Below are positions 44,308 through 54,959 of a stretch of DNA of 64,000 bases, piece by piece; position 1 is the first letter of the stretch, and each line of letters opens with the position of its first letter. The notes below the pieces were generated by a model. It saw only the letters and a program-made list of their open reading frames with translations, had not been told where the DNA came from and searched no databases. The translations under genes were made by a program, and so were the position numbers. This DNA comes from Klenkia taihuensis (GTDB lineage Bacteria > Actinomycetota > Actinomycetes > Mycobacteriales > Geodermatophilaceae): positions 186,001 through 250,000 of the forward strand of contig NZ_FOMD01000004.1 in NCBI RefSeq assembly GCF_900112525.1, given 5' to 3'.

Positions 44308-47300
44308 GTGCCGCAACCACCGTCGCCCGCCCCCGACCTCGGCGGCTGGTTGCGCCGCCTGGTCGGCTACTGCCTGCGGCACCGCGGCGACCTGGTCGGG
44401 GCCTTCGCCGCGGCGCTGGTCGGGTCGGTCATCGCCGCGGGTGTGCCGCTGGTGGTCCGCGAGGTCGTCGACGACGTGGTGGCCGGCGGCGCGCAGTCGG
44501 TCACGCCCTACGTGTGGCTGCTGGTGGGAGCCGGCGCCGTGCGGTTCGCCGCCGGCTTCACCCGCCGTTACCTGGCCGGCCGGCTGAGCCTGGACGTGCA
44601 GTACGACCTGCGCAACGACGTCGCCGTCGCGCTGTCCCGCCTCGACGGGCGGGGGCAGGACCGCACCCAGACCGGCCAGGTGGTCAGCCGCTCGATCTCC
44701 GACGTGACCCTGGTGCAGGGCCTGCTGGCGTTCCTGCCCAACCTGGCCGGCAACGCGCTGCTCTTCGTGGTCTCGATCGCCGTGATGGCCTGGCTGTCCC
44801 CGCTGCTCACCCTGGTGGCCCTCGCCGTCGGCCCGGCGCTGTGGTGGGTGGCGCTGCGGTCCCGGCGTGACCTGTTCCCCGCCAACTGGACCGCCCAGCA
44901 GCAGGCCGGCGCGGTGGCCGGCGACGTCGAGGCCGCCGTCACCGGCGTCCGGGTGGTGAAGGGGTTCGGCCAGGAGGGCCGCGAGCTCGACCGGCTCGAC
45001 AGCGGCGCCCGCAAACTGTTCGGCGCCCGCATGCGGGTGGTGGCGTTCAGCGCCCGCTACAACCCGGCGCTGCAGGCCGTCCCAGCGCTGGGCCAGGTCG
45101 GCGTGCTGGCCCTCGGTGGCTGGCTGGCCCTGCGCGGCAGCATCTCGCTGGGCACCTTCCTGGCCTTCGCCACCTACCTGGCCTCGCTGGTCTCCCCGGT
45201 GCGCCAGCTCGCCGCCGTCCTCACCATCGGCCAGCAGGCGCGCGCCGGCGTCGAGCGCGTGCTCCAGATCGTCGACACCGAGCCCGGGCTGCGGTCGGGC
45301 TCCCGCCCGGTGCCCGACGGGCCGCTGTCGCTGGAGCTGGACGACGTGACCTTCGGGTTCGGCACCGGCACGCCGGCGCTGTCGGGGGTGTCGTTGCAGG
45401 TCCGGCCGGGGGAGACCCTCGCCCTGGTCGGCACCGCGGGCTCGGGCAAGTCGGCGGTGGTCGGCCTGCTGCCGCGCTTCTACGACGTGGACGCCGGCCA
45501 CGTGCGGGTCGGCGGGGTCGACGTCCGCGAGCTCGACCTCGACGGTCTGCGCGGCGCGCTCGGCGTGGTGTTCGAGGACAGCTTCCTGTTCTCCGACTCG
45601 GTGCGGGCCAACATCGCCTTCGGCCGCCCCGACGCCACCGACGCCGAGGTCCGGGCCGCGGCACGGATCGCCCAGGCCGACGGCTTCGTCGAGGAGCTGC
45701 CCGACGGCTACGACACCGTGGTCGGCGAGCAGGGGCTCACCCTGTCCGGCGGCCAGCGGCAGCGGGTCGCGCTGGCCCGTGCACTGCTCACCGACCCCCG
45801 GGTGCTGGTGCTCGACGACGCCACCTCCGCGGTCGACGCCACCGTCGAGGCCCGCATCCAGCAGGCGCTGCAGGAGTCCGGCCCGGGCGACCGCACCACC
45901 CTCGTCGTGGCGCACCGGGCCTCCACGCTGGCGCTGGCCGACCGGGTGGCCGTGCTCGACGCCGGCCGGGTGGTCGACGTCGGCACCGTCGACGAGCTGG
46001 CCGAGCGCAGCCCGCTCTACCGGCTGCTGGTCTCCGGCCTCGACGACGACGTGGACGCCGGTCCCGGTGCGCCTTCCGACGACCCCGGCCGGGCGCCCCG
46101 GGAGCAGGACGGCACCGACCCGGCGGCCTGGCCACGGGTGGCGGACGGCCCGGTCGCCGACCGCACGCTGCGCGGGGCGACCAGCTCCATCGGCGGGCGG
46201 GGGTCGGCGATGGCGAACATGGCGGCCACCCCGGAGCTGCGCGAGCTGGTGGCGGCGCTCCCCGCGGCCGACGACGACCCGCGGGTGCCGGCCGAGCGCG
46301 CCCGGGCCGCCGACCCGGGGTTCACCCTGGCCGGCCTGCTGCGGCCCTTCCGCTGGGTCCTGGCGCTGGCCCTGGTGCTCACCGCCGCCGACGCCGCGGC
46401 GCAGATCGCCGTCCCCGCCCTGGTGCGCAGCGGCATCGACCAGGGCGTCTCGGCCGGGTCCCTGGGCGTGCTGCTGGCCATCAGCGGCCTGGCCCTCGCG
46501 GTGGTCGTCGCCGACTGGCTGGTCACGGTCTGGGCCACCCGGCTGACCGGCAGCACCGGCGAGCGGCTGCTCTACACGTTGCGGGTCAAGACCTTCGCCC
46601 AGCTGCAGCGGCTGGGCCTGGACTACTACGAGCGCGAGCTCGGCGGCCGGATCATGACCCGGATGACCACCGACGTCGACGCGCTGTCGGCGTTCCTGCA
46701 GACCGGCCTCACCACGGCGGTGGTCAGCCTGCTCACCCTGGTCGGGGTCCTGGTCGCGCTGCTGCTGCTCGACGTCGAGCTCGCCCTGGTGCTCGTGGCA
46801 TCCCTGCCGGTGCTCGCGGTGGCCACCTGGTGGTTCCGGCGGCGCTCGGTGCCGGCCTACACCGAGGCACGCGAGCGCGTCAGCGCGGTCAACGCCCGCC
46901 TGCAGGAGGACGTCGCCGGCGTGCGGGTCACCCAGGCCGCCGTCCGCACGCAGCGCTCGCTGCAGGTCTTCGGCGACCGGGCGCGGGAGTACCGCGACGT
47001 CCGGCTGCGCGCGCAGCGCTACATCGCGACCTACTTCCCGTTCGTGGAGTTCCTCTCCGAGCTGGCCGTCGCCGCCGTCCTCGTCGTCGGCGCGCAGCGG
47101 CTGGACACCGGCACGATCACCACCGGCGTGCTGGTCGCCTTCCTGCTCTACGTGGGCACCTTCTTCTCCCCGGTCCAGTCGCTGTCGCAGGTCTTCGACA
47201 GCTACCAGCAGGCCGCGGTCGGGCTGCGCCGGCTGCGCGACCTGCTGCAGACCCCCACGTCCACCCCGCCGGCGGCCGACCCGCAGCCGGTCGGCCGGCT

Positions 47301-48045
47301 GCGCGGCGAGGTCGTGCTCGACGGGGTCACCTTCGCCTACCGGGGGGCGCCGAAGCCGGCCCTGCACGACGTCACGCTGCGGATCGCGCCGGGGGAGACG
47401 GTGGCCCTGGTCGGCGAGACCGGCGCCGGCAAGTCGACGGTGGTGAAGCTGATCGCCCGCTTCTACGACCCCACCGGCGGCGCCGTGCTCGTCGACGGCC
47501 GCGACCTGCGCGACCTGGACCTGGCGGCCTACCGCGGGCGGCTGGGCGTGGTGCCGCAGGAGGCGCACCTCTTCGACGGCACCGTGCGCGACGCCATCGC
47601 CTACGGCCGACCGGCGGCCACCGACGCCGAGGTCGAGGCGGCCGCGCGGGCGGTGGGCGCCCACGAGGTGGTGGCCGCGCTGCCCGAGGGCTACCGCACC
47701 CGGGTGGGGGAGCGGGGCCGCTCGCTGTCGGCGGGTCAGCGCCAGCTGCTCGCCCTGGCCCGGGCCGAGCTGGTCGACCCCGACGTGCTGCTGCTCGACG
47801 AGGCCACCGCGTCGCTGGACCTGGCGTCGGAGGCGGCGGTCAACCGCGCCGCCGACGCCGTCGCCGGGCGGCGGACCACGGTGGTGGTGGCCCACCGGCT
47901 GACCACGGCGGCGCGCGCGGACCGGGTGGTGGTGCTCGACCACGGCCGGGTGGTGCAGGTCGGCCCGCACGTGGAGCTGCGCGCCGTCGAGGGGCCCTAC
48001 GCCGTCCTGTGGCGGGCCTACGCCGCCGACGCGCTGGTGGACTGA
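44308..48045 (+). CDS. Giant fused ABC exporter (TMD-NBD-TMD-NBD)
   Basis: A 1245-residue single-chain exporter. TMD1 about 20-310; NBD1 about 335-575 with Walker A GTAGSGKS (K381), signature LSGGQRQ (479-485), Walker B D503 followed by D504 instead of the catalytic Glu. A Pro/Asp linker leads to TMD2 (about 675-980). NBD2 about 1005-1240 has Walker A GETGAGKS (K1042), signature LSAGQRQ (1140-1146) and canonical D1164-E1165. One composite ATP site is therefore degenerate and one is intact, as in heterodimeric multidrug exporters; Rv0194 of mycobacteria is a similar fusion. CAGACT lies 7 bases before GTG 44308. Confidence 0.95.
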   Translation: MPQPPSPAPDLGGWLRRLVGYCLRHRGDLVGAFAAALVGSVIAAGVPLVVREVVDDVVAGGAQSVTPYVWLLVGAGAVRFAAGFTRRYLAGRLSLDVQYDLRNDVAVALSRLDGRGQDRTQTGQVVSRSISDVTLVQGLLAFLPNLAGNALLFVVSIAVMAWLSPLLTLVALAVGPALWWVALRSRRDLFPANWTAQQQAGAVAGDVEAAVTGVRVVKGFGQEGRELDRLDSGARKLFGARMRVVAFSARYNPALQAVPALGQVGVLALGGWLALRGSISLGTFLAFATYLASLVSPVRQLAAVLTIGQQARAGVERVLQIVDTEPGLRSGSRPVPDGPLSLELDDVTFGFGTGTPALSGVSLQVRPGETLALVGTAGSGKSAVVGLLPRFYDVDAGHVRVGGVDVRELDLDGLRGALGVVFEDSFLFSDSVRANIAFGRPDATDAEVRAAARIAQADGFVEELPDGYDTVVGEQGLTLSGGQRQRVALARALLTDPRVLVLDDATSAVDATVEARIQQALQESGPGDRTTLVVAHRASTLALADRVAVLDAGRVVDVGTVDELAERSPLYRLLVSGLDDDVDAGPGAPSDDPGRAPREQDGTDPAAWPRVADGPVADRTLRGATSSIGGRGSAMANMAATPELRELVAALPAADDDPRVPAERARAADPGFTLAGLLRPFRWVLALALVLTAADAAAQIAVPALVRSGIDQGVSAGSLGVLLAISGLALAVVVADWLVTVWATRLTGSTGERLLYTLRVKTFAQLQRLGLDYYERELGGRIMTRMTTDVDALSAFLQTGLTTAVVSLLTLVGVLVALLLLDVELALVLVASLPVLAVATWWFRRRSVPAYTEARERVSAVNARLQEDVAGVRVTQAAVRTQRSLQVFGDRAREYRDVRLRAQRYIATYFPFVEFLSELAVAAVLVVGAQRLDTGTITTGVLVAFLLYVGTFFSPVQSLSQVFDSYQQAAVGLRRLRDLLQTPTSTPPAADPQPVGRLRGEVVLDGVTFAYRGAPKPALHDVTLRIAPGETVALVGETGAGKSTVVKLIARFYDPTGGAVLVDGRDLRDLDLAAYRGRLGVVPQEAHLFDGTVRDAIAYGRPAATDAEVEAAARAVGAHEVVAALPEGYRTRVGERGRSLSAGQRQLLALARAELVDPDVLLLDEATASLDLASEAAVNRAADAVAGRRTTVVVAHRLTTAARADRVVVLDHGRVVQVGPHVELRAVEGPYAVLWRAYAADALVD

Positions 48046-48205
48046 CCGCTCCGTGACGTCGGCCACCGCCGGGCATGCGGTACCGGGACGTCCGGGAGGC
48101 CTCCGCCGCACGAACACAGGGTGATGACCGTCGATCCGCCGCCACCGGCCGGGAGCCGTGATCGCGCTGCTGCACGCCTGACAGGCGGACCCCAGCGACC
48201 CCACC
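48046..48205. other. Intergenic stretch before Nif3 without a recognisable gene
   Basis: No frame with plausible start and bias is seen here except an open extension of the Nif3 frame. Small GC-rich dyads occur (ggaggcctcc near 48091). It probably holds the upstream promoter elements of the Nif3 gene. Confidence 0.4.
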
Positions 48206-48211
48206 TACAGT
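48206..48211 (+). promoter_or_regulatory. Candidate -10 of a leaderless Nif3 transcript
   Basis: TACAGT ends 8 bases before GTG 48220, leaving no ribosome site. This supports GTG 48220 over the longer in-frame starts upstream. Confidence 0.5.
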
Positions 48212-48219
48212 CCGGAAAC

Positions 48220-49494
48220 GTGGCGCTCCCCGTGGACGAAGGCAGGTACCCGGACCCGTTGGCGACGGTCCGGGCCCTCCCGCGCGCCGGTGCCCCGCTG
48301 GCCGAGGTCGTCGCCGCGCTCGAGGCCCGGTACGACCCCGCGCTGGCCGAGGACTGGGACGCCGTCGGCCTGGTCTGCGGCGACCCGGCGGAGGCCGTGC
48401 GGTCGGTGCTGTTCGCCGTCGACCCCACCGACGCCGTCGTGGACGAGGCGATCGAGGCCGGGGTCGACCTGGTCGTCACCCACCACCCGCTGCTGCTCAC
48501 CCCGGTGCACGGGGTGCCCGCCGACGACCCCAAGGGCCGGGTCGTGCACCGGCTCATCCGGGCCGGCATCGGCCTGTTCGTGGCGCACACCAACGCCGAC
48601 CGGGCCGCCGACCACGGCGTGAACGACGCGCTGGCCGCCGCGCTCGGCGTGGGCAACACGGTGCCGCTGGAGTCCGTGGGCGCCCCGCAGACCGACACGC
48701 TGGTCGTCTTCACCCCCGTCGAGGACAGCGACCGGCTCGTCGACGCGCTCAGCGCCGCCGGCGCCGGCGTCATCGGCGACTACACCCGCTGCGCCTGGCA
48801 GACCGTCGGCACCGGCACCTTCATCCCCGGCGACGAGGCCAAGCCCGCGATCGGGTCGAACGGCCGGCTGGAGCGGGTCCCCGAGACCCGGCTGGAGATG
48901 GTCGTGCCGCGCGCCGCGCAGGCCGACGTGCTGCGGGCGCTGCACGAGTGGCACCCCTACGAGGACCCCGGCTACGCGATCTTCGAGAACTCCTCCACCC
49001 CGAGCCGCGCCGGCCTGGGCCGCCTGGGCGAGCTGGCGCACCCGGTCACGCTGCGCGAGTTCGCCGAGCGCGCCGCCGCCGTGCTGCCCGCCACCGCGGC
49101 CGGCATCCGGGTGGCGGGCGACCCCGACCGGCTGGTGCGCACCGTCGCCGTGTGCGGCGGCAGCGGCGGCTCCCTCTACGACACGGCGGCCTCGGCGGGC
49201 GCCGACGTCCTGCTCACCAGCGACGTCAAGCACCACCCCGCGCTGGAGGCCATGGAGACCCCCGGCCCGGCCATCTGCGAGGTGGCCCACTACGCCAGCG
49301 AGTGGCCGTGGCTGCCGGTCGCCGCCGACGTGCTGCACCGCGACCTGGGTGGCCGGGTCGACGTCGCGGTCTCCCGCCGGCGCACCGACCCGTGGACCCT
49401 GCACGTGCCGCAGCGCACCGAGGAGGTCGCCGACCCGGGCGTGCAGCGCGGCGTCCGTGCGGCGGGCGACCGGTCGGAGCACACCCAGGCCTGA
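48220..49494 (+). CDS. Nif3-like dinuclear metal-centre protein (YbgI/YqfO type)
   Basis: A 424-residue Nif3 protein. Metal ligands: DWDAVGLVCGD, DLVVTHHPLLLTPVHGV, FVAHTNADRAADHGVNDA and the distal VLLTSDVKHHPALEAM with CEVAHYASEWPWLP. Between the halves is an inserted PII/CutA-like domain (LEMVVPRAAQADVLRALHEW HPYEDPGY-type block), as in YqfO, which explains the length. It may be a GTP cyclohydrolase-type or nucleotide-binding assembly factor; role not settled. It starts a conserved block with the zinc-ribbon and RNase H genes. Confidence 0.92.
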   Translation: MALPVDEGRYPDPLATVRALPRAGAPLAEVVAALEARYDPALAEDWDAVGLVCGDPAEAVRSVLFAVDPTDAVVDEAIEAGVDLVVTHHPLLLTPVHGVPADDPKGRVVHRLIRAGIGLFVAHTNADRAADHGVNDALAAALGVGNTVPLESVGAPQTDTLVVFTPVEDSDRLVDALSAAGAGVIGDYTRCAWQTVGTGTFIPGDEAKPAIGSNGRLERVPETRLEMVVPRAAQADVLRALHEWHPYEDPGYAIFENSSTPSRAGLGRLGELAHPVTLREFAERAAAVLPATAAGIRVAGDPDRLVRTVAVCGGSGGSLYDTAASAGADVLLTSDVKHHPALEAMETPGPAICEVAHYASEWPWLPVAADVLHRDLGGRVDVAVSRRRTDPWTLHVPQRTEEVADPGVQRGVRAAGDRSEHTQA

Positions 49495-49516
49495 CCGTCG
49501 CCGCCCGCGGCGCGGG

Positions 49517-49522
49517 TAGGTT
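49517..49522 (+). promoter_or_regulatory. Candidate -10 of a leaderless zinc-ribbon gene transcript
   Basis: TAGGTT ends 6 bases before GTG 49529, again with no Shine-Dalgarno between. Confidence 0.45.
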
Positions 49523-49528
49523 GGCCGG

Positions 49529-50269
49529 GTGCAGGCAGACCACTTCGACCAGCAGAAGCTGCTGGCCCTGGCCGCGGAGGACGTCGCGCTCGCGCAGCTC
49601 GCCCACCGCCGGCGGACCCTCCCCGAGAACGCCGCCGTCGCCGCGGCCGAGGAGGCGCAGCGGACGCTGGCCGCGGACGTCGTCCGGGCCGAGACCGAGG
49701 TCCGCGACCTCGACCGCGAGCAGAAGCGGCTGGAGACCGACGTCGACGGCGTCCGGGCCCGCGCCGACCGCGACCGGCAGCGCCTGGAGTCGGGGGCGGC
49801 GACGCCCAAGGAGATGACCAGCCTGCAGCAGGAGATGGCCTCCCTCGCCCGCCGGCAGGGCGACCTCGAGGACCAGGTGCTCGAGCTGATGGAGCGCCGG
49901 GAGGCCGCCGACGAGGTGCTGGCCACCGCGCAGTCCGGCGTGGACGCCGCCCGCGCCGACCAGGCCGCCGCCGAGCAGGCCCGCGACGCCGCGCTGGCCG
50001 AGGTCGCCGAGGGCGAGCAGACGCACGGCGCGAAGCGCACCGAGGTCGCGGGCACGGTGCCCGAGCCGCTGCTGGCCCTGTACGAGCGCATCGCGAAGCA
50101 GACGGGCGGGACGGGTGCCGCGGCGCTGCACGCCCGGCGCTGCGAGGGCTGCCGGATCGAGCTCTACGGGACCGAGCTGGCCGCGGCCCGCAACGCCGAC
50201 CCGCACACCGTCATCCGCTGCGAGAACTGCAACCGCATCCTGGTCCGCACCGCCGAGTCCGGGCTGTGA
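49529..50269 (+). CDS. Coiled-coil protein with C-terminal C4 zinc ribbon (CdsZ/CT398-like)
   Basis: A 246-residue protein: residues 1-180 are a long antiparallel coiled coil (HRRRTLPENAAVAAAEEAQR through RDAALAEVAEGEQTHG), then a zinc ribbon with RCEGCRIELYG and IRCENCNRILVRT (two CxxC). Such proteins are conserved next to nif3 and rnhA-type genes in actinobacteria and may be nucleic-acid-binding. Its TGA overlaps the next GTG by four bases. Confidence 0.92.
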   Translation: MQADHFDQQKLLALAAEDVALAQLAHRRRTLPENAAVAAAEEAQRTLAADVVRAETEVRDLDREQKRLETDVDGVRARADRDRQRLESGAATPKEMTSLQQEMASLARRQGDLEDQVLELMERREAADEVLATAQSGVDAARADQAAAEQARDAALAEVAEGEQTHGAKRTEVAGTVPEPLLALYERIAKQTGGTGAAALHARRCEGCRIELYGTELAAARNADPHTVIRCENCNRILVRTAESGL

Positions 50270-51363
50270 CGCGCCGCCTCGTCGTCGAGGCCGACGGCGG
50301 GTCGCGGGGCAACCCCGGTCCGGCCGGCTACGGCGCGCTGGTCCGGGACGCCGACACCGGGGACCTGCTGGCCGAGCGGGCGGCCTCCGTCGGCCGGGCG
50401 ACCAACAACGTCGCCGAGTACGGCGGCCTGGTCGCCGGGCTGCAGGCGGCGCTGGGCATCGACCCGTCCGCCGAGGTCGAGGTCCGGATGGACTCCAAGC
50501 TGGTCGTCGAGCAGATGTCGGGCCGCTGGCAGATCAAGCACCCGGACATGCGGAAGCTCGCCGTCCAGGCGCGGGAGATCGCCGGTCAGCTCGGCCGGGT
50601 GCGCTACACCTGGATCCCGCGGGCGCAGAACTCCGCGGCCGACGCGCTGGCGAACTCGGCGATGGACGGCAAGCCGGTGCACCGCGACGCCGGCCCGGCC
50701 CCCGTCGAGGTGGAGACCGCCCCGCCGGCCGAGCCCGCGCCCGTCGTCACCACCCGCACGCTGCTGCTGCGGCACGGCCGCACCGCGCACACCCCCGAGC
50801 GCCGGTTCAGCGGCAGCAGCGACCTGGACCTCTCCGACCTCGGCCGGGCCGACGCCGAGGCCGCCGCGCGCGCGATGGCCGGCCGCGGCGTCGAGGCGAT
50901 CGTGTCCTCGCCGCTGAAGCGTTGCCGGCAGACCGCCGGGGCGGTGGCCGAGGTGCTGGACATGTCGATCGAGGTGGACCGCGACCTGCGCGAGCTGGAC
51001 TTCGGCGGCTGGGAGGGCATGACCGGCGCCGAGGCCCTGGCGGCCAACCCGCTGGCCTTCCGCCGCTGGCGGGCCGCGCTCGACGTCCGGCCGCCCGGCG
51101 GGGAGTCCGTCGCCGACGTCTCGGCGCGGGTCGCCGCCGCCCGGGCCCGCATCCTCGAACGGCACGCCGGGAAGACCGTCCTGCTGGTCACCCACGTGAC
51201 CCCGATCAAGCTGATGCTCGCTGCCGGCCTGGGCGTCGGGGACGAGATCGTGCACCGCGTCTTCCTCGAGGCCGCCAGCCTGAGCGAGGTCACCTGGTCC
51301 ACCGACGGGTCGTCGTCCGTCCGCCTGGTCAACGACACCTCGCACCTGCGCCGGACCACCTGA
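50266..51363 (+). CDS. Bifunctional RNase H/acid phosphatase (Rv2228c-like)
   Basis: A 365-residue fusion. Residues 1-140 are a type I RNase H with VEADGGSRGNPGPAGYGAL, NVAEYGGLVAGLQAAL, VRMDSKLVVEQMSGRW and NSAADALANSAM (DEDD set). A Pro/Glu linker leads to a histidine phosphatase from about 162 (TLLLRHGRTAHTPERRFSG, DFGGWEGMTGAEA, VLLVTHVTPIKLML). Mycobacterial Rv2228c has this same build and degrades RNA in RNA-DNA hybrids while the phosphatase half acts on cobalamin-pathway-type phosphates. Confidence 0.96.
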   Translation: MTRRLVVEADGGSRGNPGPAGYGALVRDADTGDLLAERAASVGRATNNVAEYGGLVAGLQAALGIDPSAEVEVRMDSKLVVEQMSGRWQIKHPDMRKLAVQAREIAGQLGRVRYTWIPRAQNSAADALANSAMDGKPVHRDAGPAPVEVETAPPAEPAPVVTTRTLLLRHGRTAHTPERRFSGSSDLDLSDLGRADAEAAARAMAGRGVEAIVSSPLKRCRQTAGAVAEVLDMSIEVDRDLRELDFGGWEGMTGAEALAANPLAFRRWRAALDVRPPGGESVADVSARVAAARARILERHAGKTVLLVTHVTPIKLMLAAGLGVGDEIVHRVFLEAASLSEVTWSTDGSSSVRLVNDTSHLRRTT

Positions 51364-51375
51364 GGGGGGCGGCGG

Positions 51376-52122
51376 CTACAGGCGGCCGGCGTCGATGATG
51401 CGGCTCAGGAACTGCCGCGTGCGCGGCTCCACCGGGTCGCCCAGGACCTGCGCGGGCGGGCCGGACTCCAGGACGACGCCCTGGTCGAGGAAGCAGACGG
51501 TGTCCGCGACCTGCTTGGCGAAGCCCATCTCGTGGGTGGCCATCACGATGGTCATGCCCTGCTCGGCGACCTCGCGGACCAGCCGCAGCACCTCGCCCAC
51601 CAGCTCGGGGTCCAGCGCCGACGTGATCTCGTCCAGCAGCAGGACGCGGGGGCGGACGGCGAGGGCGCGGACGATCGCGACGCGCTGCTGCTGCCCCCCG
51701 GAGAGGCGGTCGGGGTACTCGCCGGACTTGTCGGCCAGCCCGATGCGCTCCAGCAGCGCCAGCGCCTCCTCCCGCGCCTCGGACCGGGACCGGCCGTGCA
51801 CCCGCACCGGCGCCAGCGTGACGTTGTCCAGCACGGTCAGGTGCGGGAAGAGGTTGTAGGCCTGGAACACCACGCCGAGCCGGCGGCGGACCGCGTCGGC
51901 GTCCACCCGCGGGTCGGTGATGTCCTCGCCGTCGAGCAGCACCTGGCCGTCGTCGACGACCTCCAGCAGCGACGCGCACCGCAGCAACGTCGACTTGCCC
52001 GACCCCGACCCGCCGATCAGCGCGACGACGCGGTGCTCGTCGACGGCGAGGTCCACCCCGCGCAGCACCACGTTCTCCCCGAACGCCTTGACCACGCCGC
52101 GGACCTCGAGGACGGCGCTCAC
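51376..52122 (-). CDS. Polar amino acid ABC importer ATPase (GlnQ/GluA-like)
   Basis: A 248-residue ATPase: Walker A GGSGSGKSTLLRC, Q-loop VVFQAYNLFPHLTVLDNV, signature LSGGQQQRVAIVRAL, Walker B VLLLDEITSALDPELVGEVL and switch MATHEMGFA. These are hallmarks of the polar amino-acid subfamily. It is the last gene of the importer operon and overlaps the permease stop by four bases. Confidence 0.95.
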   Translation of the reverse strand: MSAVLEVRGVVKAFGENVVLRGVDLAVDEHRVVALIGGSGSGKSTLLRCASLLEVVDDGQVLLDGEDITDPRVDADAVRRRLGVVFQAYNLFPHLTVLDNVTLAPVRVHGRSRSEAREEALALLERIGLADKSGEYPDRLSGGQQQRVAIVRALAVRPRVLLLDEITSALDPELVGEVLRLVREVAEQGMTIVMATHEMGFAKQVADTVCFLDQGVVLESGPPAQVLGDPVEPRTRQFLSRIIDAGRL

Positions 52123-52862
52123 AGGGTGCTCCCGCTCTGCTGGCGCCGCCGGGCCCGGGCGCTGACCGCGTCGGCGATGCGCGCCGACGGCACGGCCAGC
52201 AGCACGAACAGCAGCCCGGCGACGACGTAGGGGGTGAAGTTGAAGCTCTGGCCGACCAGGATCTGCGCGGCCCGCACGGCGTCCACCGCACCGAGCACCG
52301 AGATCAGGCCGACGTCCTTCTGCAGGGCGACGAAGTCGTTGAGCAGGGCGGGCGTCACGTTCCGCACCGCCTGCGGCAGGACGACGATCCGCATCATCTG
52401 GCGGTGGGTGAGGCCCAGCGAGCGGGCGGCGGCCCGCTGCGAGGGGTGCACGGACTCGATGCCGGCACGGAAGACCTCGGCGACGTACGCCGAGTAGGTG
52501 AGCACGATGGCCACCGTCCCCAGCACGAACGGCGAGGTCGGGATGCCCTGCAGCCGCAGCGCCGGCAGACCGAAGCCGACCAGGTAGAGCGTGATGATCA
52601 GCGGCATGCCGCGGAACAGGTCGACGTAGGCCGTCGCGAGGATGCGCAGCGGCGCGAACGCCGGCCCGCGCAGCGTGCGCAGCACCGCCAGGCCCAGCCC
52701 GAGGACGACGACGCAGACCCCGCCGATGAGCAGCACCTGCACGTTGACCCACAGGCCGCGCAGGATGGGCAGGAAGGACTCCCGCCCGAACTCCAGGGAG
52801 AAGAACGTCGTCTGCACCCGCGGCCAGCCCGGCGACCGGGTGACCACCAGGTAGGCGACCAC
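52119..52862 (-). CDS. Polar amino acid ABC importer permease (true start probably upstream)
   Basis: At least 247 residues with the HisM-type core: SFLPILRGLWVNVQVLLIGG, LFRGMPLIITLYLVGFGLPA, VFRAGIESVHPSQRAAARSL (EAA-like loop GLTHRQMMRIVVLPQA). GTG 52862 is the first standard start, but it falls inside a membrane helix whose missing part is encoded upstream in the same frame (ALELDRRAHRARRSRRST then LVALVSTLVFAVVAYLVV). That extension has no ATG, GTG or TTG; CTG at 52970 (L-T-L-P-A) is the best candidate, giving 283 residues. Confidence 0.88.
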   Translation of the reverse strand: MVAYLVVTRSPGWPRVQTTFFSLEFGRESFLPILRGLWVNVQVLLIGGVCVVVLGLGLAVLRTLRGPAFAPLRILATAYVDLFRGMPLIITLYLVGFGLPALRLQGIPTSPFVLGTVAIVLTYSAYVAEVFRAGIESVHPSQRAAARSLGLTHRQMMRIVVLPQAVRNVTPALLNDFVALQKDVGLISVLGAVDAVRAAQILVGQSFNFTPYVVAGLLFVLLAVPSARIADAVSARARRRQQSGSTL

Positions 52863-52977
52863 GGCGAAGACCAGCGTCGAGACCAGCGCGACGAGGGTCG
52901 AGCGCCGCGACCGGCGGGCCCGGTGGGCCCGCCGGTCCAGCTCCAGCGCGCTGGGCGCGGGCAGCGTCAGGTCGGGC

Positions 52978-53844
52978 TCAGCTCAGGACGGGAGCGTCGG
53001 CGGCCTCGGACAGCCACTGCTCCTGCAGCGCGGCGAGCGTGCCGTCGGCGTCCAGCGCGTCGACGGCCTGGGTGACGCAGTCGGTCAGCGGGGAGTCCTT
53101 GGCCAGCAGCAGGCCGTACTCGTCGCCGCCGCTGGAGCCCTCGAGCTGGCCCACGATCACGCCGTCCTCCAGCTCGGCGCTGGTGATGTAGAAGGCGGTG
53201 GGCAGGTCGACGACGATCGCGTCGACCTGGCCGTTCTGCAGCGCCAGCTTGGCGTCGTCGTTGGTGTTGAACACGACCGGACCGGCGTCGGGGGCGATCT
53301 CGTCGGTGAGCGCGGTCAGGCTGGTGGTGGCCACCTGGGCGCCGATCCGCAGGCCCTTCAGGTCCGCGACCGAGGTCGCACCGGCGGCGGGGGAGCCCTC
53401 GGTGGTGATCACGGCCTGGGTGGCGGTGTAGTACGGCGAGGAGAAGTCGACGGCCTGGCGGCGCTCGTCGGTGATGGTGAACTGGTTGATGTCGAGGTCG
53501 AAGTCCTTGTCGCCCGGGGTGATGGCGGCGTTGAACTGCACCGACGTCCACTCGACCTGGTCGCGGTCGTAGCCGAGCTGCTCGGCCACGGCGTAGGCCA
53601 CCGCGGACTCGTAGCCCTCGCCGTTGGTGGGGTCGTCGTCGACGAACCAGGGCTCGTAGGCCGGGGTGTCGGTGGCGATGGTCAGCGTGTCGGAGGCGAC
53701 GGTGGGCAGGTCCTCCGGCGTGCAGGACCCGCCGCCGGAGGAGCCGGACGCGGCCGAGCCGGTCGAGGACTCCTGCGGGGCGCACGCGGACACCGCGAGG
53801 GCGGCGGTGGCGAGCACGGCGAGGGCGAGGGGACGACGGCGCAC
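52978..53844 (-). CDS. Polar amino acid ABC importer lipoprotein (substrate-binding)
   Basis: A 288-residue SBP_bac_3 protein with a lipoprotein signal ([11 protein letters not shown], Cys about 21), a Ser/Gly linker and the family core: [60 protein letters not shown] and [13 protein letters not shown]. It captures a polar or acidic amino acid for the permease and ATPase encoded next. GTG 53844 starts the basic signal sequence. Confidence 0.94.
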   Translation of the reverse strand: MRRRPLALAVLATAALAVSACAPQESSTGSAASGSSGGGSCTPEDLPTVASDTLTIATDTPAYEPWFVDDDPTNGEGYESAVAYAVAEQLGYDRDQVEWTSVQFNAAITPGDKDFDLDINQFTITDERRQAVDFSSPYYTATQAVITTEGSPAAGATSVADLKGLRIGAQVATTSLTALTDEIAPDAGPVVFNTNDDAKLALQNGQVDAIVVDLPTAFYITSAELEDGVIVGQLEGSSGGDEYGLLLAKDSPLTDCVTQAVDALDADGTLAALQEQWLSEAADAPVLS

Positions 53845-53930
53845 AGCGGGTCCTTGAGGGTTTGACCAGACGGGGACGCGTGGATGGTAAGGGCAGGCTG
53901 GTCACCACCAGGTCACGATCGCGGGGGATC

Positions 53931-54959
53931 ATGGTCACCGTGACTGCTGCAGCCCCGACCGTGACCGGCGACGAGCGCACCCTCACCCCGGCCCAGTACG
54001 AGGAGTGGGCCGCCGAGGTCCGACGACTGGCCGACGAGCGCGGCGCCGTCGTCCTGGCGCACAACTACCAGGTGCCCGAGATCCAGGACGTCGCCCACCA
54101 CACCGGCGACTCCCTCTACCTGTCCCGGGTGGCCGCGCAGACCGACGCCCGCGAGATCGTGTTCTGCGGCGTCCACTTCATGGCCGAGACGGCGAAGATC
54201 CTGTCGCCGGAGAAGACCGTGCTGCTGCCCGACCACGACGCCGGCTGCTCGCTGGCCGACTCGATCACCGCGGAGCAGCTGCGGGAGTGGAAGGCCGAGC
54301 ACCCCGGCGCCGTGGTGGTCAGCTACGTCAACACCACCGCGGCGGTGAAGGCCGAGACCGACGTCTGCTGCACCTCCTCCAACGCCGCCGACGTCGTCCG
54401 GTCCATCCCCGAGGACCGCGAGATCCTGTTCTGCCCCGACCAGTTCCTCGGCGCGCACGTCAAGCGGGTCACCGGCCGGGAGAACATCCGGATCTGGGCG
54501 GGGGAGTGCCACGTGCACGCGGGCATCTCGCCGTCCGACGTCCGCTCGCAGATCGCCGCGCACCCCGACGCCGAGATCCTGGTGCACCCCGAGTGCGGCT
54601 GCACCACCTCGGTGCTGGACCTGGTGAGCAACGGCGACCTGCCGGCCGAGCGCACCCGGGTGCTCTCCACCGGCGGCATGGCCGAGGCCGCTGCGGCGAC
54701 CCGGGCGGGCCAGGTGCTGGTGGCCACCGAGGTCGGCATCCTGCACCAGCTGCGGGCGCTGAACTCCGGCACGCAGTTCATCCCGATGAACGACCGGGCC
54801 GCCTGCCGCTACATGAAGATGATCACTCCGGAGAAGCTGCTGCGGACGCTGCAGACCGGCCAGGGCGCGATCGAGGTCCCCGACGACGTCGCCGCCCGCG
54901 CCCGCAGGGCCGTCGAGGCCATGATCGCGATCGGTGAGCCCGGCCGCGGCGGGGAGTGA
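53931..54959 (+). CDS. nadA: Quinolinate synthase A
   Basis: A 342-residue enzyme joining iminoaspartate and dihydroxyacetone phosphate in NAD biosynthesis. Blocks: [80 protein letters not shown] and [15 protein letters not shown]; the [4Fe-4S] cysteines are within FCGVHF, TSSNA-side and HPECGC regions. ATG 53931 is 4 bases after GGGGGAT. No nadB or nadC lies adjacent. Confidence 0.96.
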   Translation: MVTVTAAAPTVTGDERTLTPAQYEEWAAEVRRLADERGAVVLAHNYQVPEIQDVAHHTGDSLYLSRVAAQTDAREIVFCGVHFMAETAKILSPEKTVLLPDHDAGCSLADSITAEQLREWKAEHPGAVVVSYVNTTAAVKAETDVCCTSSNAADVVRSIPEDREILFCPDQFLGAHVKRVTGRENIRIWAGECHVHAGISPSDVRSQIAAHPDAEILVHPECGCTTSVLDLVSNGDLPAERTRVLSTGGMAEAAAATRAGQVLVATEVGILHQLRALNSGTQFIPMNDRAACRYMKMITPEKLLRTLQTGQGAIEVPDDVAARARRAVEAMIAIGEPGRGGE

